Below, piece after piece: positions 1-7,576 of a stretch of 13,337 bases of DNA. The notes under the pieces are model-generated. The model was not told the DNA's origin. It did no database searches and saw nothing but the letters and a program-made list of their open reading frames with translations. Source of the DNA: Flavobacteriales bacterium (lineage in GTDB: Bacteria; Bacteroidota; Bacteroidia; Flavobacteriales_D; Sanyastnellaceae); contig CANHYZ010000020.1 of assembly GCA_947464885.1 (NCBI GenBank), positions 1 to 13,337 on the forward strand. The letters run 5' to 3'. How positions within the stretch are numbered: the stretch's first letter is position 1; every line of letters begins with the position of its first letter. Both the position numbers and the translations under genes were made by a program.

Positions 1-203
1 CCGATGTTGAGGCCTTGCTCTGCTTCGGGTGTGGCATTACCCACAATCACATCGTCGATGAGTGCGCGGTCGAGTTGTGGCACATCCTCCATGATGCGCT
101 TCACCACGGCTGCTCCCAAGTCATCGGGGCGATAGCTTTTGAATAATCCGCGTGGCGCTTTGCCGATGGCGGTTCTGTATCCTGAAATAATATAAGCGTT
201 CAT
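1..203 (-). CDS. fadA: Acetyl-CoA C-acyltransferase (thiolase), N-terminal part only
   Basis: The first 67 codons of a thiolase, which would cleave 3-ketoacyl-CoA with CoA in the last step of fatty-acid beta-oxidation. The visible N-terminus begins MNAYIISGYRTAIGK and continues with LGAAVVKRIMED and VIVGNATPEAEQGLNIG, the usual opening of degradative thiolases; the active-site cysteine (near residue 90 in the family) lies beyond the left edge. The gene starts 7 nt after the stop of the fadN-like gene, so the two are surely cotranscribed in the order dehydrogenase/hydratase then thiolase. No Shine-Dalgarno sequence precedes the ATG. The assignment to a degradative thiolase rather than a biosynthetic acetoacetyl-CoA thiolase rests mainly on this neighbour. 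Confidence 0.9.
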   Translation of the reverse strand, partial: MNAYIISGYRTAIGKAPRGLFKSYRPDDLGAAVVKRIMEDVPQLDRALIDDVIVGNATPEAEQGLNI

Positions 204-210
204 CGTGTAA

Positions 211-2616
211 TCAGTTGCGTAAGATTTTTCCTTTGGTGACCAGTGATTGCATGCGTTCCAATGTTTTGCGCTGCGCGCATAATTCCAGAAATGCTTTGCG
301 TTCGAGGTCGAGCAAGTAAGTTTCACTGACGAGTGTCGGGCTGCTTAAATCGCCGCCGGCCAGCACATAGCCGAGTTTTTCAGAGATGTGCTTGTCGTGC
401 TCGCTGATGTAATGTCCGCTGTACATGCTGTTGGCTCCTGCATAGACAATTCCCAGTGCCTGTGATCCGAGTACGGTGATGTCTTTGCGCATGGCGGGCT
501 GGGTGTAACCGGCTTCGGCAAGTTGCAAGCACGCTTCTTTGGCGCGGCTCAGTTGTAAGCGGCGACTCACCACTACTTCATCGATGCCTGGACGCAGATA
601 ACCTAGGTCGAAGGCTTCATAGGCTGAGGTCGAAACCTTCGCCTGACCAACGGTGAGGAAGCGGTCGCGAAACGTGTTGATGCGAATATCACCTTCGCGG
701 AAAGCATCGCTGGTGCGCAAGGCAAATTCTTTGGTACCGCCACCGCCGGGGATAACGCCAACACCGAATTCAACAAGACCCATGTAAAGTTCCGCGTGTG
801 CAATCACCTTGTCCACATGCAGATTCAATTCGCATCCACCACCGAGTGTGAGGTTGTGTGGAGCGCCTACGACGGGTATGCTTGAGTAGCGCATACGCAT
901 CATGGTCTTTTGAAAGTATCGCACGGCGATATCAAGCTCTTCGTATTCCTGCTCGGCGGCTAACATGAAGATCATCCCCACGTTGGCACCTGCCGAGAAA
1001 TTTTCGCCTTCGTTGTAGATCACCAAACCGCGGTAGTCGCGCTCTGCAAGATCGATGGCTTTATTCAATCCTTCGAGCACTTCGCCTCCGATGGTGTTCA
1101 TCTTGGTGTTCCAACTGTAGCACAGAATGCCATCGCCTAGATGACGCACGCTGCAAGCACCGTTGGTCCATACTTGCGATGATGCAGGAAGTTTGGACGG
1201 TGCGCTGATGTGAGCGGCTCCTGGCAGAGCTTCATACTTTTTGGTAGAAGGGTTGTAGCACTCTTCCACACCTTCGTTCATTCTATAAAAGGAGGTAACT
1301 CCTTGCGCTAACATTTCATCAATCCACGGTGCAACGCTGTGTCCAAGTGCACGTGCATCCTCAGCGCCTTTTGCAATGCCGATGGTGTCCCATACTTCAA
1401 ACGGCCCGAGTTGCCAGCCAAAACCGGCGCGCATTGCGGCATCGATGCTGTGCACGGATGAACTGATTTCCGGAATGCGATTGCTCACATAAGCGAATAA
1501 TCCGGCAAATGCTTTTTTATAAAACTCACCGGCCTTGTCGCTGCCGTTGTAGAGCATGGGCATGCGTTGCGACAAACTATCGATGGCCTTTGTTGCTTCC
1601 AGCGTAGCGAACTTGCTCTTTTTCTGTTCGCCGTACTCAAGTGTTTTTAGGTTGAGGGAGAGTATGACGGATTCTCCCTTGTCGTTTTTAATCTTCTTGT
1701 AAAATCCTTGTTTGGTTTTATCACCCAACCACTTTTGATCAACCATGTGTTGGATAAAGGAAGGAATAGCGAATACGCCGCGCGCTTCATCTTTCGGACA
1801 GTGTTCATGCACTCCGTGAGCCACATGAACGAGCGTATCCAAGCCAACGACATCACACGTTCTGAATGTCGCACTCTTTGGTCGGCCAAGCACAGGGCCT
1901 GTTAGCTTATCAACGTCCTCTACCGATAGACCGAGTTCACCAATGAGGTGAAACAGCGCCTGTATGCTATACACACCGATGCGGTTGGCGATAAATGCCG
2001 GGGTATCGTTGCAGGGTACGACCACTTTTCCCAAAAACTTCTCGCCATACGTTGTGAAGAATTGAACCACCTCCGGCGAGGTATGCGGTGATGGAATTAG
2101 CTCGAGCAACTGCAAATAGCGCGGAGGATTGAAGAAGTGTGTTCCGCAAAAGTGCTTTTTGAAGTCATCGCTTCTGCCTTCAGCAAGCGCTATGATCGGT
2201 ATTCCGGAGGTATTGGTCGTGATTAGACTGCCCGGCTTGCGGTAAGCTTCAACCTTTTCATAGACCAATCGTTTAATGTCGATACGTTCGGTAACCGCCT
2301 CGATAATCCAATCACAATCCTTGAGCAGTTCCAAATCGTCTTCAAGGTTTCCGATGCGAATACGATCGGCGAACGATTTACGATAGATAGGAGAGGGATT
2401 GCTTGCAAGGGCCGTTTGAAGCGCATCGTTTGCAATACGGTTTCGAACTTTTCGGTCGGATAGACTTAAGCCTAATTGTGTCTCCTTTTCGGACAGGGTG
2501 TTGGGAACGATATCGAGCAATACGGTTTGCACGCCAATGTTTGCGAAATGACATGCGATACGCGAGCCCATCACGCCACTGCCAATTACAGCAGCTTTTT
2601 TAATGATTCTATTCAT
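211..2616 (-). CDS. fadN: FadN-like 3-hydroxyacyl-CoA dehydrogenase / enoyl-CoA hydratase fusion
   Basis: A bifunctional beta-oxidation enzyme of 801 residues that hydrates 2-enoyl-CoA and oxidises the 3-hydroxyacyl-CoA with NAD. The Rossmann motif GSGVMG is at residues 12-17, and the dehydrogenase catalytic pair is His160 (in THFFNPPRY) and Glu172, with Asn211 in AFIANR. A second dehydrogenase C-terminal helical repeat follows at about 360-450. The crotonase domain covers about 485-700, with the oxyanion-hole stretch ENFSAGAN (538-545) and both hydratase glutamates, Glu596 in GGGCEL and Glu616 in LVEFGVG. The order dehydrogenase then hydratase is that of Bacillus FadN and opposite to Escherichia coli FadB. 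Length fits the family (about 790). All key residues are present, so it should be active. The ATG at 2616 has no Shine-Dalgarno sequence but is preceded directly by a 14-bp palindrome. Thiolase follows 7 nt downstream. Confidence 0.95.
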   Translation of the reverse strand: MNRIIKKAAVIGSGVMGSRIACHFANIGVQTVLLDIVPNTLSEKETQLGLSLSDRKVRNRIANDALQTALASNPSPIYRKSFADRIRIGNLEDDLELLKDCDWIIEAVTERIDIKRLVYEKVEAYRKPGSLITTNTSGIPIIALAEGRSDDFKKHFCGTHFFNPPRYLQLLELIPSPHTSPEVVQFFTTYGEKFLGKVVVPCNDTPAFIANRIGVYSIQALFHLIGELGLSVEDVDKLTGPVLGRPKSATFRTCDVVGLDTLVHVAHGVHEHCPKDEARGVFAIPSFIQHMVDQKWLGDKTKQGFYKKIKNDKGESVILSLNLKTLEYGEQKKSKFATLEATKAIDSLSQRMPMLYNGSDKAGEFYKKAFAGLFAYVSNRIPEISSSVHSIDAAMRAGFGWQLGPFEVWDTIGIAKGAEDARALGHSVAPWIDEMLAQGVTSFYRMNEGVEECYNPSTKKYEALPGAAHISAPSKLPASSQVWTNGACSVRHLGDGILCYSWNTKMNTIGGEVLEGLNKAIDLAERDYRGLVIYNEGENFSAGANVGMIFMLAAEQEYEELDIAVRYFQKTMMRMRYSSIPVVGAPHNLTLGGGCELNLHVDKVIAHAELYMGLVEFGVGVIPGGGGTKEFALRTSDAFREGDIRINTFRDRFLTVGQAKVSTSAYEAFDLGYLRPGIDEVVVSRRLQLSRAKEACLQLAEAGYTQPAMRKDITVLGSQALGIVYAGANSMYSGHYISEHDKHISEKLGYVLAGGDLSSPTLVSETYLLDLERKAFLELCAQRKTLERMQSLVTKGKILRN

Positions 2617-2630
2617 ACTGATTAATCAGT
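2617..2630. promoter_or_regulatory. Perfect 14-bp palindrome before fadN, candidate operator
   Basis: ACTGATTAATCAGT is identical to its own reverse complement and abuts the fadN start codon. Its size and symmetry would suit a dimeric repressor such as a TetR-type fatty-acid regulator, but it is not an exact match to a known FadR site as I remember them. A perfect 14-bp palindrome is expected roughly once by chance in a window this long, so its position is the only argument. Confidence 0.35.
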
Positions 2631-2746
2631 GGTAATCAAGTTGTATCTCCGCGCAAGGCGCAGTGAATTGGCAGCAAGTAACGTCATTTGCAGGGAAGCG
2701 TAAAATAAATGCGCGTTATTTTTATCACCCGTTTTGGTGACTTGAA

Positions 2747-3487
2747 TCAGTAAATCAGGCGCAGCTCAGCGAGGTCAAACGTCTGACTGAATCCTTGATC
2801 CGTGAGTAACTCAATCCGTCCGTCATCGAAAACCTGAATTACCCGAGCTTCAATTTGACCTTCGGCAGTGATGTACGATTGATTGCGGTCCGAGCCAAAC
2901 AACAGACGGTGGTATTCGGCTGAAATGTATTCATCCTCGCCTTTGCATAGGCTGTGATACATCGACGAAAATCGTGTTTGCAGTTCGTTGAGCACGGTTT
3001 CAGGAGAAATGACTTCTGACGTAGTTGACGCAAGTGAGGTGGCGTGGTCCAGTTTGAACTCCCGTTGATTGACATTTATTCCTATGCCTACAACGGCAGC
3101 ATGCCAATGGGAGCCGAGCCATTGGTTTTCGATGAGTATGCCGGCGGCCTTCTTTCCGTTGATGAGGATGTCGTTGGGCCATTTGATTTGAACCCGGCCG
3201 GGAGTAAAGTGCTGCAGGGTGCCATGAACAGCTAGGGCAACGCTTTTACTGAGTAAGAAGGGGTGCCGGGCGACGGATTCCGGAGGATACAGTATGAAAC
3301 TGGCTAAAAGATTTTCACCCGGCCGGCTGTTCCAATGATTGGATCGTTGCCCCCTTCCTTCGCTTTGGTATCGAGCAACAATGCAAGAGCCTTCCAAGGG
3401 CTTGCCGCGTTTGAGCATGCGCATGGCTTCCGCATTGGTGGAGTCGGTTTCATCAAGCCAAACGGGGGGTATAGACTCGAAATTCAT
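2747..3487 (-). CDS. birA: Biotin--[acetyl-CoA-carboxylase] ligase
   Basis: A 246-residue biotin protein ligase: it makes biotinyl-AMP from biotin and ATP and transfers biotin to the carrier lysine of acetyl-CoA carboxylase and similar enzymes. The adenylate-binding loop is GRGQRSNHW (44-52), the biotin/ATP site lysine sits in KWPND (102-106), and GILIE (116-120), GIGINVN (134-140) and the early STN motif (16-18) are all in place. A short C-terminal SH3-like domain (about 195-246) ends the protein. There is no N-terminal helix-turn-helix, so this is a monofunctional class I enzyme, not a BirA repressor. It is divergent from rsfS with about 100 nt between the preferred start codons. I see no clear TAnnTTTG box for it on its own strand. 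Confidence 0.95.
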   Translation of the reverse strand: MNFESIPPVWLDETDSTNAEAMRMLKRGKPLEGSCIVARYQSEGRGQRSNHWNSRPGENLLASFILYPPESVARHPFLLSKSVALAVHGTLQHFTPGRVQIKWPNDILINGKKAAGILIENQWLGSHWHAAVVGIGINVNQREFKLDHATSLASTTSEVISPETVLNELQTRFSSMYHSLCKGEDEYISAEYHRLLFGSDRNQSYITAEGQIEARVIQVFDDGRIELLTDQGFSQTFDLAELRLIY

Positions 3488-3570
3488 GGGCCGCTAATTT
3501 CGGTGATGGGTCGTTTGGTAAAAAAATGAAATAAAATGACCTCCGTCGCAAGATGGAGCGAGCGCGCATA

Positions 3571-3578
3571 TACTTTTG
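3571..3578 (+). promoter_or_regulatory. Promoter -7 box for rsfS-ftsH
   Basis: TACTTTTG fits the Bacteroidota -7 consensus TAnnTTTG and is followed by a C-rich run. It ends 8 nt before the GTG at 3587. No TTG is found at the usual distance upstream. If real, transcription starts within a few bases of the GTG, which argues against the ATG at 3536. Confidence 0.55.
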
Positions 3579-3586
3579 CCCCCAAG

Positions 3587-3976
3587 GTGGCAGTTAAAAA
3601 AACAACAAAATCGAAGATAGTCACGTCCGGTGCTGAGCAACTGGTAGATGCTATCGTACACGGGATGGAAGAAATCAAGGCGCACGATATCGTCGTGATG
3701 GACCTTCGAAAAGTTCCCAATGCACTTTCTGACTACTTTGTTGTTTGTCATGGTACGAGCAACACTCAGGTGCAAGCTATTGCTGATTCAGTTGAAAGGG
3801 AAACCTTCCGAATGCTTCAGGATGAGCCGGCACACCGAGAAGGTGCCCGCAATGCTACTTGGATTCTCATGGACTACGTCAACGTCATCGTTCACATTTT
3901 CAGCAAAGATGCGCGCGGTTTTTATGCGTTGGAAGATCTCTGGGCCGACGCTTCGGTGAAGCGAATTGGTAATTAA
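3587..3976 (+). CDS. rsfS: Ribosomal silencing factor RsfS (Iojap/YbeB family)
   Basis: RsfS binds ribosomal protein L14 on the 50S subunit and blocks joining with the 30S, lowering translation in starvation. With the GTG start it has 129 residues, MAVKKTTKSK onwards. Family landmarks are DIVVMDL (34-40), SDYFVVCHGTSNTQVQAIAD (48-67), WILMDYVNVIVHIF (92-105) and FYALEDLW (112-119). An in-frame ATG at 3536 would add 17 residues (MTSVARWSERAYTF and so on) that look unlike the family and would place the promoter box inside the coding region, so I prefer GTG 3587, though gene finders may choose 3536. ftsH starts 10 nt after the stop, in the same operon; birA is divergent. Confidence 0.9.
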   Translation: MAVKKTTKSKIVTSGAEQLVDAIVHGMEEIKAHDIVVMDLRKVPNALSDYFVVCHGTSNTQVQAIADSVERETFRMLQDEPAHREGARNATWILMDYVNVIVHIFSKDARGFYALEDLWADASVKRIGN

Positions 3977-3986
3977 TAAAACACGA

Positions 3987-5927
3987 ATGTCAGACGACAA
4001 AAAGGAACAACGTAAACCACAACCCCTTCCGGGTGGTGGTGACAAACGTGGCGGAAATTTCTACTGGATTTACGCCATTCTAGCCATGATTCTGATTGGA
4101 ATGATGGTCTTCAATACCGGTAGTGACGGCCGCCAGATCGACTATAGTGATTTTAAACAGTACGCCCTGAACGGCTACATTGAGCGGGTTGAATACAACC
4201 AGGCTACGGGTAAGATCTACCTTGATTCATTAGGTCGGGCAAACCTCGGTTCACAGCTGGGCAATCAACCGGCGATGAAGGGATTCACACGGTCAAGTGA
4301 GTTTTGGTTTACAATTCCACCCAGTGAGAACAGCATTGATGAAATTGAACGTTTAGGAACGGAAAGAGGATTCCGCACAGAATATCGTCCTATTAATGAG
4401 TTCGGCCAAAACTTGCTCTTTTGGATTATCGGATTTGGTATCATCATCGCCGTTTGGGTCATTATCATGCGCCGCATGGGCGGTGGCGGTGGTGGTGGTG
4501 GACAGATTTTTAGCATCGGGAAGTCAAAGGCTACCTTGTTCGAAAAGGGCAAGGGAACCGCGGTAACCTTTAACGATGTTGCCGGATTGGAAGGCGCTAA
4601 ACAGGAGGTACAAGAGATTGTCGACTTCCTTAAGAATCCGAAGAAATACACTGAGCTCGGTGCCAAAATTCCGAAGGGAGCCCTTTTGGTAGGCCCTCCG
4701 GGAACAGGAAAAACGTTGCTCGCAAAGGCAGTAGCCGGTGAAGCGCAAGTGCCCTTCTTCTCCCTGAGCGGTTCTGATTTTGTCGAGATGTTCGTGGGTG
4801 TCGGTGCAAGCCGTGTTCGCGATTTGTTCCGTCAGGCGAAAGAAAAAGCACCATCCATCATCTTTATTGATGAAATTGATGCCATCGGTCGCGCACGAAG
4901 CAAGAGCATCAACTTCGGTAGCAACGATGAGCGCGAGAATACGCTGAATCAATTGTTGACCGAGATGGACGGATTCGCTACCAATAGCGGAATCATCATC
5001 CTTGCCGCCACCAACCGCGCAGATATCTTGGATAAGGCCTTATTGCGCGCAGGTCGCTTCGACCGTCAGATTTATGTCGATATGCCGGACCTCAATGAGC
5101 GCGTGGACATTTTCAAAGTTCACCTGAAAAATGTGAAGTTCGATAACTCCATTGATGTTGAGTTCTTGGCACGCCAAACCCCCGGTTTTAGTGGTGCGGA
5201 TATCGCCAATATCTGTAACGAGTCAGCGTTGATTGCTGCGCGTAAGGGTAAGCACGTGGTAGACAAGCAAGATTTTCTCGATGCTGTAGATCGCATCATC
5301 GGTGGTCTGGAGAAGAAAAATAAGATTATCACCGCAGAGGAGAAATCAACCATTGCCTACCATGAAGGTGGACACGCAATCATTTCGTGGTTGCTGGAGC
5401 ACGCTTCACCACTGGTGAAGGTGACCATCGTTCCGCGTGGACGTTCTCTAGGAGCAGCTTGGTATCTTCCGGAAGAAAGACAAATCACAACGACAGAGCA
5501 AATCTTTGACGAGATGTGCGCCGCCCTCGGAGGTCGCGCTGCAGAGGAAGTAGCGTTTGGTCGAATTTCTACCGGCGCACTGAGCGATTTGGAAAAAGTG
5601 ACCAAGCAGGCCTATGCCATGGTAACCGTTTATGGTTTAAACAAGAAAATCGGTAACCGCAGCTACTATGATAGCAGCGGTGAATCGCAGTTCACAAAGC
5701 CTTATAGTGAAGAAACTGCTCGCATCATTGATGAAGAGGTTTCGAAAATTATCGAACGTGCTTATCAGAAGTCGGTAGAACTGCTCACGCAGCACCGCAC
5801 ACACCTCGACGCACTTGCGAAGAAGCTCTTGGATAAGGAAGTCATCTTTAAGGACGATCTGGAAGAAATCCTCGGTCCACGCCAGTGGAAGGAACGCAAT
5901 CCTGCAAACGAAATCAAACCCGAATAA
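3987..5927 (+). CDS. ftsH: ATP-dependent zinc metalloprotease FtsH
   Basis: A 646-residue membrane-anchored AAA+ protease that extracts and degrades damaged membrane proteins and short-lived regulators. Residues counted from the ATG at 3987: transmembrane segments at about 25-43 and 143-162 flank a periplasmic domain; an eight-glycine linker follows at 165-172. Walker A GPPGTGKT is 236-243, Walker B IIFIDEID 291-298, and the second region of homology has ATNRAD and RAGRFDR arginines. The zinc site is HEGGH (459-463), where most family members have HEAGH; the third ligand is Asp534 in ALSDLEKVT. The frame stays open upstream to a TTG at 3966, but that would overlap rsfS and adds only seven residues. 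The unit ends in an intrinsic terminator. A FtsH of this length with all catalytic residues should be functional. Confidence 0.97.
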   Translation: MSDDKKEQRKPQPLPGGGDKRGGNFYWIYAILAMILIGMMVFNTGSDGRQIDYSDFKQYALNGYIERVEYNQATGKIYLDSLGRANLGSQLGNQPAMKGFTRSSEFWFTIPPSENSIDEIERLGTERGFRTEYRPINEFGQNLLFWIIGFGIIIAVWVIIMRRMGGGGGGGGQIFSIGKSKATLFEKGKGTAVTFNDVAGLEGAKQEVQEIVDFLKNPKKYTELGAKIPKGALLVGPPGTGKTLLAKAVAGEAQVPFFSLSGSDFVEMFVGVGASRVRDLFRQAKEKAPSIIFIDEIDAIGRARSKSINFGSNDERENTLNQLLTEMDGFATNSGIIILAATNRADILDKALLRAGRFDRQIYVDMPDLNERVDIFKVHLKNVKFDNSIDVEFLARQTPGFSGADIANICNESALIAARKGKHVVDKQDFLDAVDRIIGGLEKKNKIITAEEKSTIAYHEGGHAIISWLLEHASPLVKVTIVPRGRSLGAAWYLPEERQITTTEQIFDEMCAALGGRAAEEVAFGRISTGALSDLEKVTKQAYAMVTVYGLNKKIGNRSYYDSSGESQFTKPYSEETARIIDEEVSKIIERAYQKSVELLTQHRTHLDALAKKLLDKEVIFKDDLEEILGPRQWKERNPANEIKPE

Positions 5928-5932
5928 AAATG

Positions 5933-5959
5933 AAAAGGCCGCCAACAGCGGCCTTTTTT
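5933..5959 (+). terminator. Intrinsic terminator after ftsH
   Basis: AAAAGGCCGC (5933-5942) pairs perfectly with GCGGCCTTTT (5948-5957) across a five-base loop CAACA, and the 3' arm runs into a T-tract to 5959. It begins 5 nt after the ftsH stop and separates the rsfS-ftsH unit from cdsA-psd. Confidence 0.93.
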
Positions 5960-5996
5960 ATTGACCATTCTTAAAACGGAGTTGACATGGAATGCT

Positions 5997-6004
5997 TAAG
6001 TTTG
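5997..6004 (+). promoter_or_regulatory. Promoter -7 box for cdsA-psd
   Basis: TAAGTTTG is an exact TAnnTTTG match followed by CCC, ending 8 nt before the ATG at 6013, the same spacing as at rsfS. The terminator just upstream means cdsA needs its own promoter here. There is no TTG at 17-21 nt upstream; the TTGACA at 5982 is only 9 nt away. Confidence 0.6.
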
Positions 6005-6012
6005 CCCACTTA

Positions 6013-6840
6013 ATGTCAACGCTCAGCAACTTAGCACAACGATCTATTGTCGGTTTCATCTTCGCGGTGGCCGTGATTGGCTGCGCGCTGGCAGGTCCTC
6101 TGGCTAATGGGATGTTGTTTCTGTTTTTTGCTGCAGTGGGATTGTATGAAGTGTATGATTTGCTCAAACACCAGCAATCCAATGCTCCGCGCTGGTTCAA
6201 GGGCATGTCGGTTGGTGTGATTCTCTACATGCTCGTCTTTTTGGTACAAACGCAGTCCATCGAGCCGCTATGGTTTTGGATTTTACCCTTGCTTATCGCC
6301 ATCATTTTTGTAGCTGAACTTATTAAGCTTGATCACCTGACGCTTTCGAATCTCGCCATCACCATCTTCGGTTGGATTTATGTTGTGATGCCTTTGTCGT
6401 TGGTGAATGTATTGCCAACCATTCAAGGAATCTACGATCCGATTCCGTTGATTGGTTTCTTCCTTGTGCTATGGGCAAATGATACAGGCGCTTATTTCGT
6501 CGGCAAGTACTTTGGCAAACGCAAACTTTATCCGGAGGTTTCCCCCAACAAAACGTGGGAAGGTCTTGCCGGAGGAAGCATCGTTGCAATTGCATCTGCT
6601 GTAGGACTATTCAAGCTTACGCACACGCTATACATGCAGGACTGGGTTGTTATGGCCTTCTGTGTGGTGACGTTCGGTAATCTCGGTGATCTCTTCGAGT
6701 CACATTTGAAGCGCAATTTCGGCGTGAAGGATAGCGGTCATATCATGCCCGGCCATGGTGGCGTGATGGATCGATTCGACGGATTGTTTTTGGCATTACC
6801 TGTTTTTTTAGCTTACTATAAAATTTTCTACTCACTATGA
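6013..6840 (+). CDS. cdsA: Phosphatidate cytidylyltransferase
   Basis: CdsA makes CDP-diacylglycerol from phosphatidic acid and CTP at the inner membrane, the branch point to all glycerophospholipids. The protein has 275 residues and is mostly hydrophobic, with roughly seven or eight membrane segments. Near the C-terminus (about 230-256) is a full match to the CdsA signature: SHLKR, then KDSG, then PGHGGVMDRFD with the metal-binding aspartates. An earlier conserved block is WANDTGAYFVGKYFG (about 154-168), followed by SPNKTWEG. An ATG at 5992 in the same frame would add MLKFAHL but lies upstream of the promoter box, so 6013 is preferred. The stop overlaps the psd start in ATGA, so the two are translationally coupled. 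Confidence 0.95.
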   Translation: MSTLSNLAQRSIVGFIFAVAVIGCALAGPLANGMLFLFFAAVGLYEVYDLLKHQQSNAPRWFKGMSVGVILYMLVFLVQTQSIEPLWFWILPLLIAIIFVAELIKLDHLTLSNLAITIFGWIYVVMPLSLVNVLPTIQGIYDPIPLIGFFLVLWANDTGAYFVGKYFGKRKLYPEVSPNKTWEGLAGGSIVAIASAVGLFKLTHTLYMQDWVVMAFCVVTFGNLGDLFESHLKRNFGVKDSGHIMPGHGGVMDRFDGLFLALPVFLAYYKIFYSL

Positions 6841-7493
6841 CCATTCACAAAGAAGGATATACCATCATCACGGGAGCCACGGTTTTATGCGGTGGACTCG
6901 TATTCGCTCTCTCGAAGGTGCTGGATACGGGGTCTGCATGGTTCTGGCTTGCCGCTGCGCCGGTGTTGGTTTTCTTCTACCTCGTTGTGCAATTCTTTCG
7001 TTTGCCATCGCGCACCAATCACGCTTCGGCAAATGAACTCGTTGCACCGTGCGACGGAAAGGTTGTTGTGATTGAAGAAACGGAAGAGCCGGAATATTTC
7101 AAGGGAAAGCGTATTCAGGTTTCGATATTTATGTCGCCTCTGAATGTGCATGCCAATTGGGTACCCTGCGAAGGAGAAGTGAAGTACGCCAAGTACCACA
7201 AAGGTCTCTATCTAGTAGCCTGGCATCCGAAAAGCAGCACCGATAACGAACGTACCACGATTGTTATTCAACATCCGAACGGTAAGGAAGTGCTCTTCCG
7301 TCAGATTGCAGGAGCTGTTGCCCGACGCATTGTTTACTATGTAAAACCAGGTCAGAAAGTCGCGCGCAATGAGCAATTTGGATTCATCAAATTTGGCAGC
7401 CGCGTTGATATTTTCTTGCCATTGGGTACGGAGGTCGTTGCCCAGATGAATCAAGTAACCAAAGGCAACGAGACGGTTATCGCGCGATGGTAG
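6837..7493 (+). CDS. psd: Phosphatidylserine decarboxylase proenzyme, short type
   Basis: Decarboxylates phosphatidylserine to phosphatidylethanolamine, the main membrane lipid in this phylum. The 218-residue proenzyme cleaves itself to form a pyruvoyl cofactor; the cleavage site is Gly187-Ser188 in KFGSRVDIFLP. The other expected triad residues are Asp73 in APCDG and His105 in SPLNVHANW. Two hydrophobic stretches at about 8-28 and 33-53 anchor it to the membrane. Length and the GS rather than LGST site fit the short bacterial and archaeal subfamily. The start codon overlaps the cdsA stop by 4 nt (ATGA). No phosphatidylserine synthase gene is in the window, so pssA must lie elsewhere. Confidence 0.94.
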   Translation: MTIHKEGYTIITGATVLCGGLVFALSKVLDTGSAWFWLAAAPVLVFFYLVVQFFRLPSRTNHASANELVAPCDGKVVVIEETEEPEYFKGKRIQVSIFMSPLNVHANWVPCEGEVKYAKYHKGLYLVAWHPKSSTDNERTTIVIQHPNGKEVLFRQIAGAVARRIVYYVKPGQKVARNEQFGFIKFGSRVDIFLPLGTEVVAQMNQVTKGNETVIARW

Positions 7494-7551
7494 TGCTGCG
7501 TGTTTATAACACGTGTATAATTCAGAATTGGCCGTCGGAATAACCCTTTTC

Positions 7552-7567
7552 GGAGGAGGTAACTTTG
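7552..7567 (+). promoter_or_regulatory. Overlapping GGAGGAGGT ribosome-binding-like site and TAACTTTG -7 box before ompA
   Basis: GGAGGAGGT (7552-7560) is the best Shine-Dalgarno match near any start in the window and sits 4 nt before an in-frame TTG at 7565. Directly overlapping it, TAACTTTG (7560-7567) fits the TAnnTTTG -7 box and ends 9 nt before the ATG at 7577. A message started from this box would not contain the Shine-Dalgarno sequence; a read-through message from psd would. Which one is used cannot be decided from sequence. Confidence 0.5.
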
Positions 7568-7576
7568 ATTCCGGCC

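Noticed and set aside
1288..1302. AAAGGAGGTAAC on the plus strand inside the fadN gene
   Set aside because: It looks like a strong Shine-Dalgarno sequence but is antisense within a coding region and has no open frame of note after it.
2721..2740. Hairpin TCACC/GGTGA between birA and fadN
   Set aside because: The stem is only five or six pairs and neither strand has a T-run following it, so it does not qualify as an intrinsic terminator.
4471..4503. GGTGG/GGCGG tandem run in ftsH
   Set aside because: It encodes the glycine linker that commonly follows the second membrane segment of FtsH; not a repeat element.
5982..5987. TTGACA before cdsA, a perfect sigma-70 type -35 hexamer
   Set aside because: No TATAAT-like box follows at 16-18 nt, and it is only 9 nt from the TAAGTTTG box, too close to serve as its -33 element.
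7500..7516. Overlapping small palindromes (GTGTT/AACAC and ACACGTGT) between psd and ompA
   Set aside because: Arms of four or five bases are expected by chance; no factor or structure can be named.
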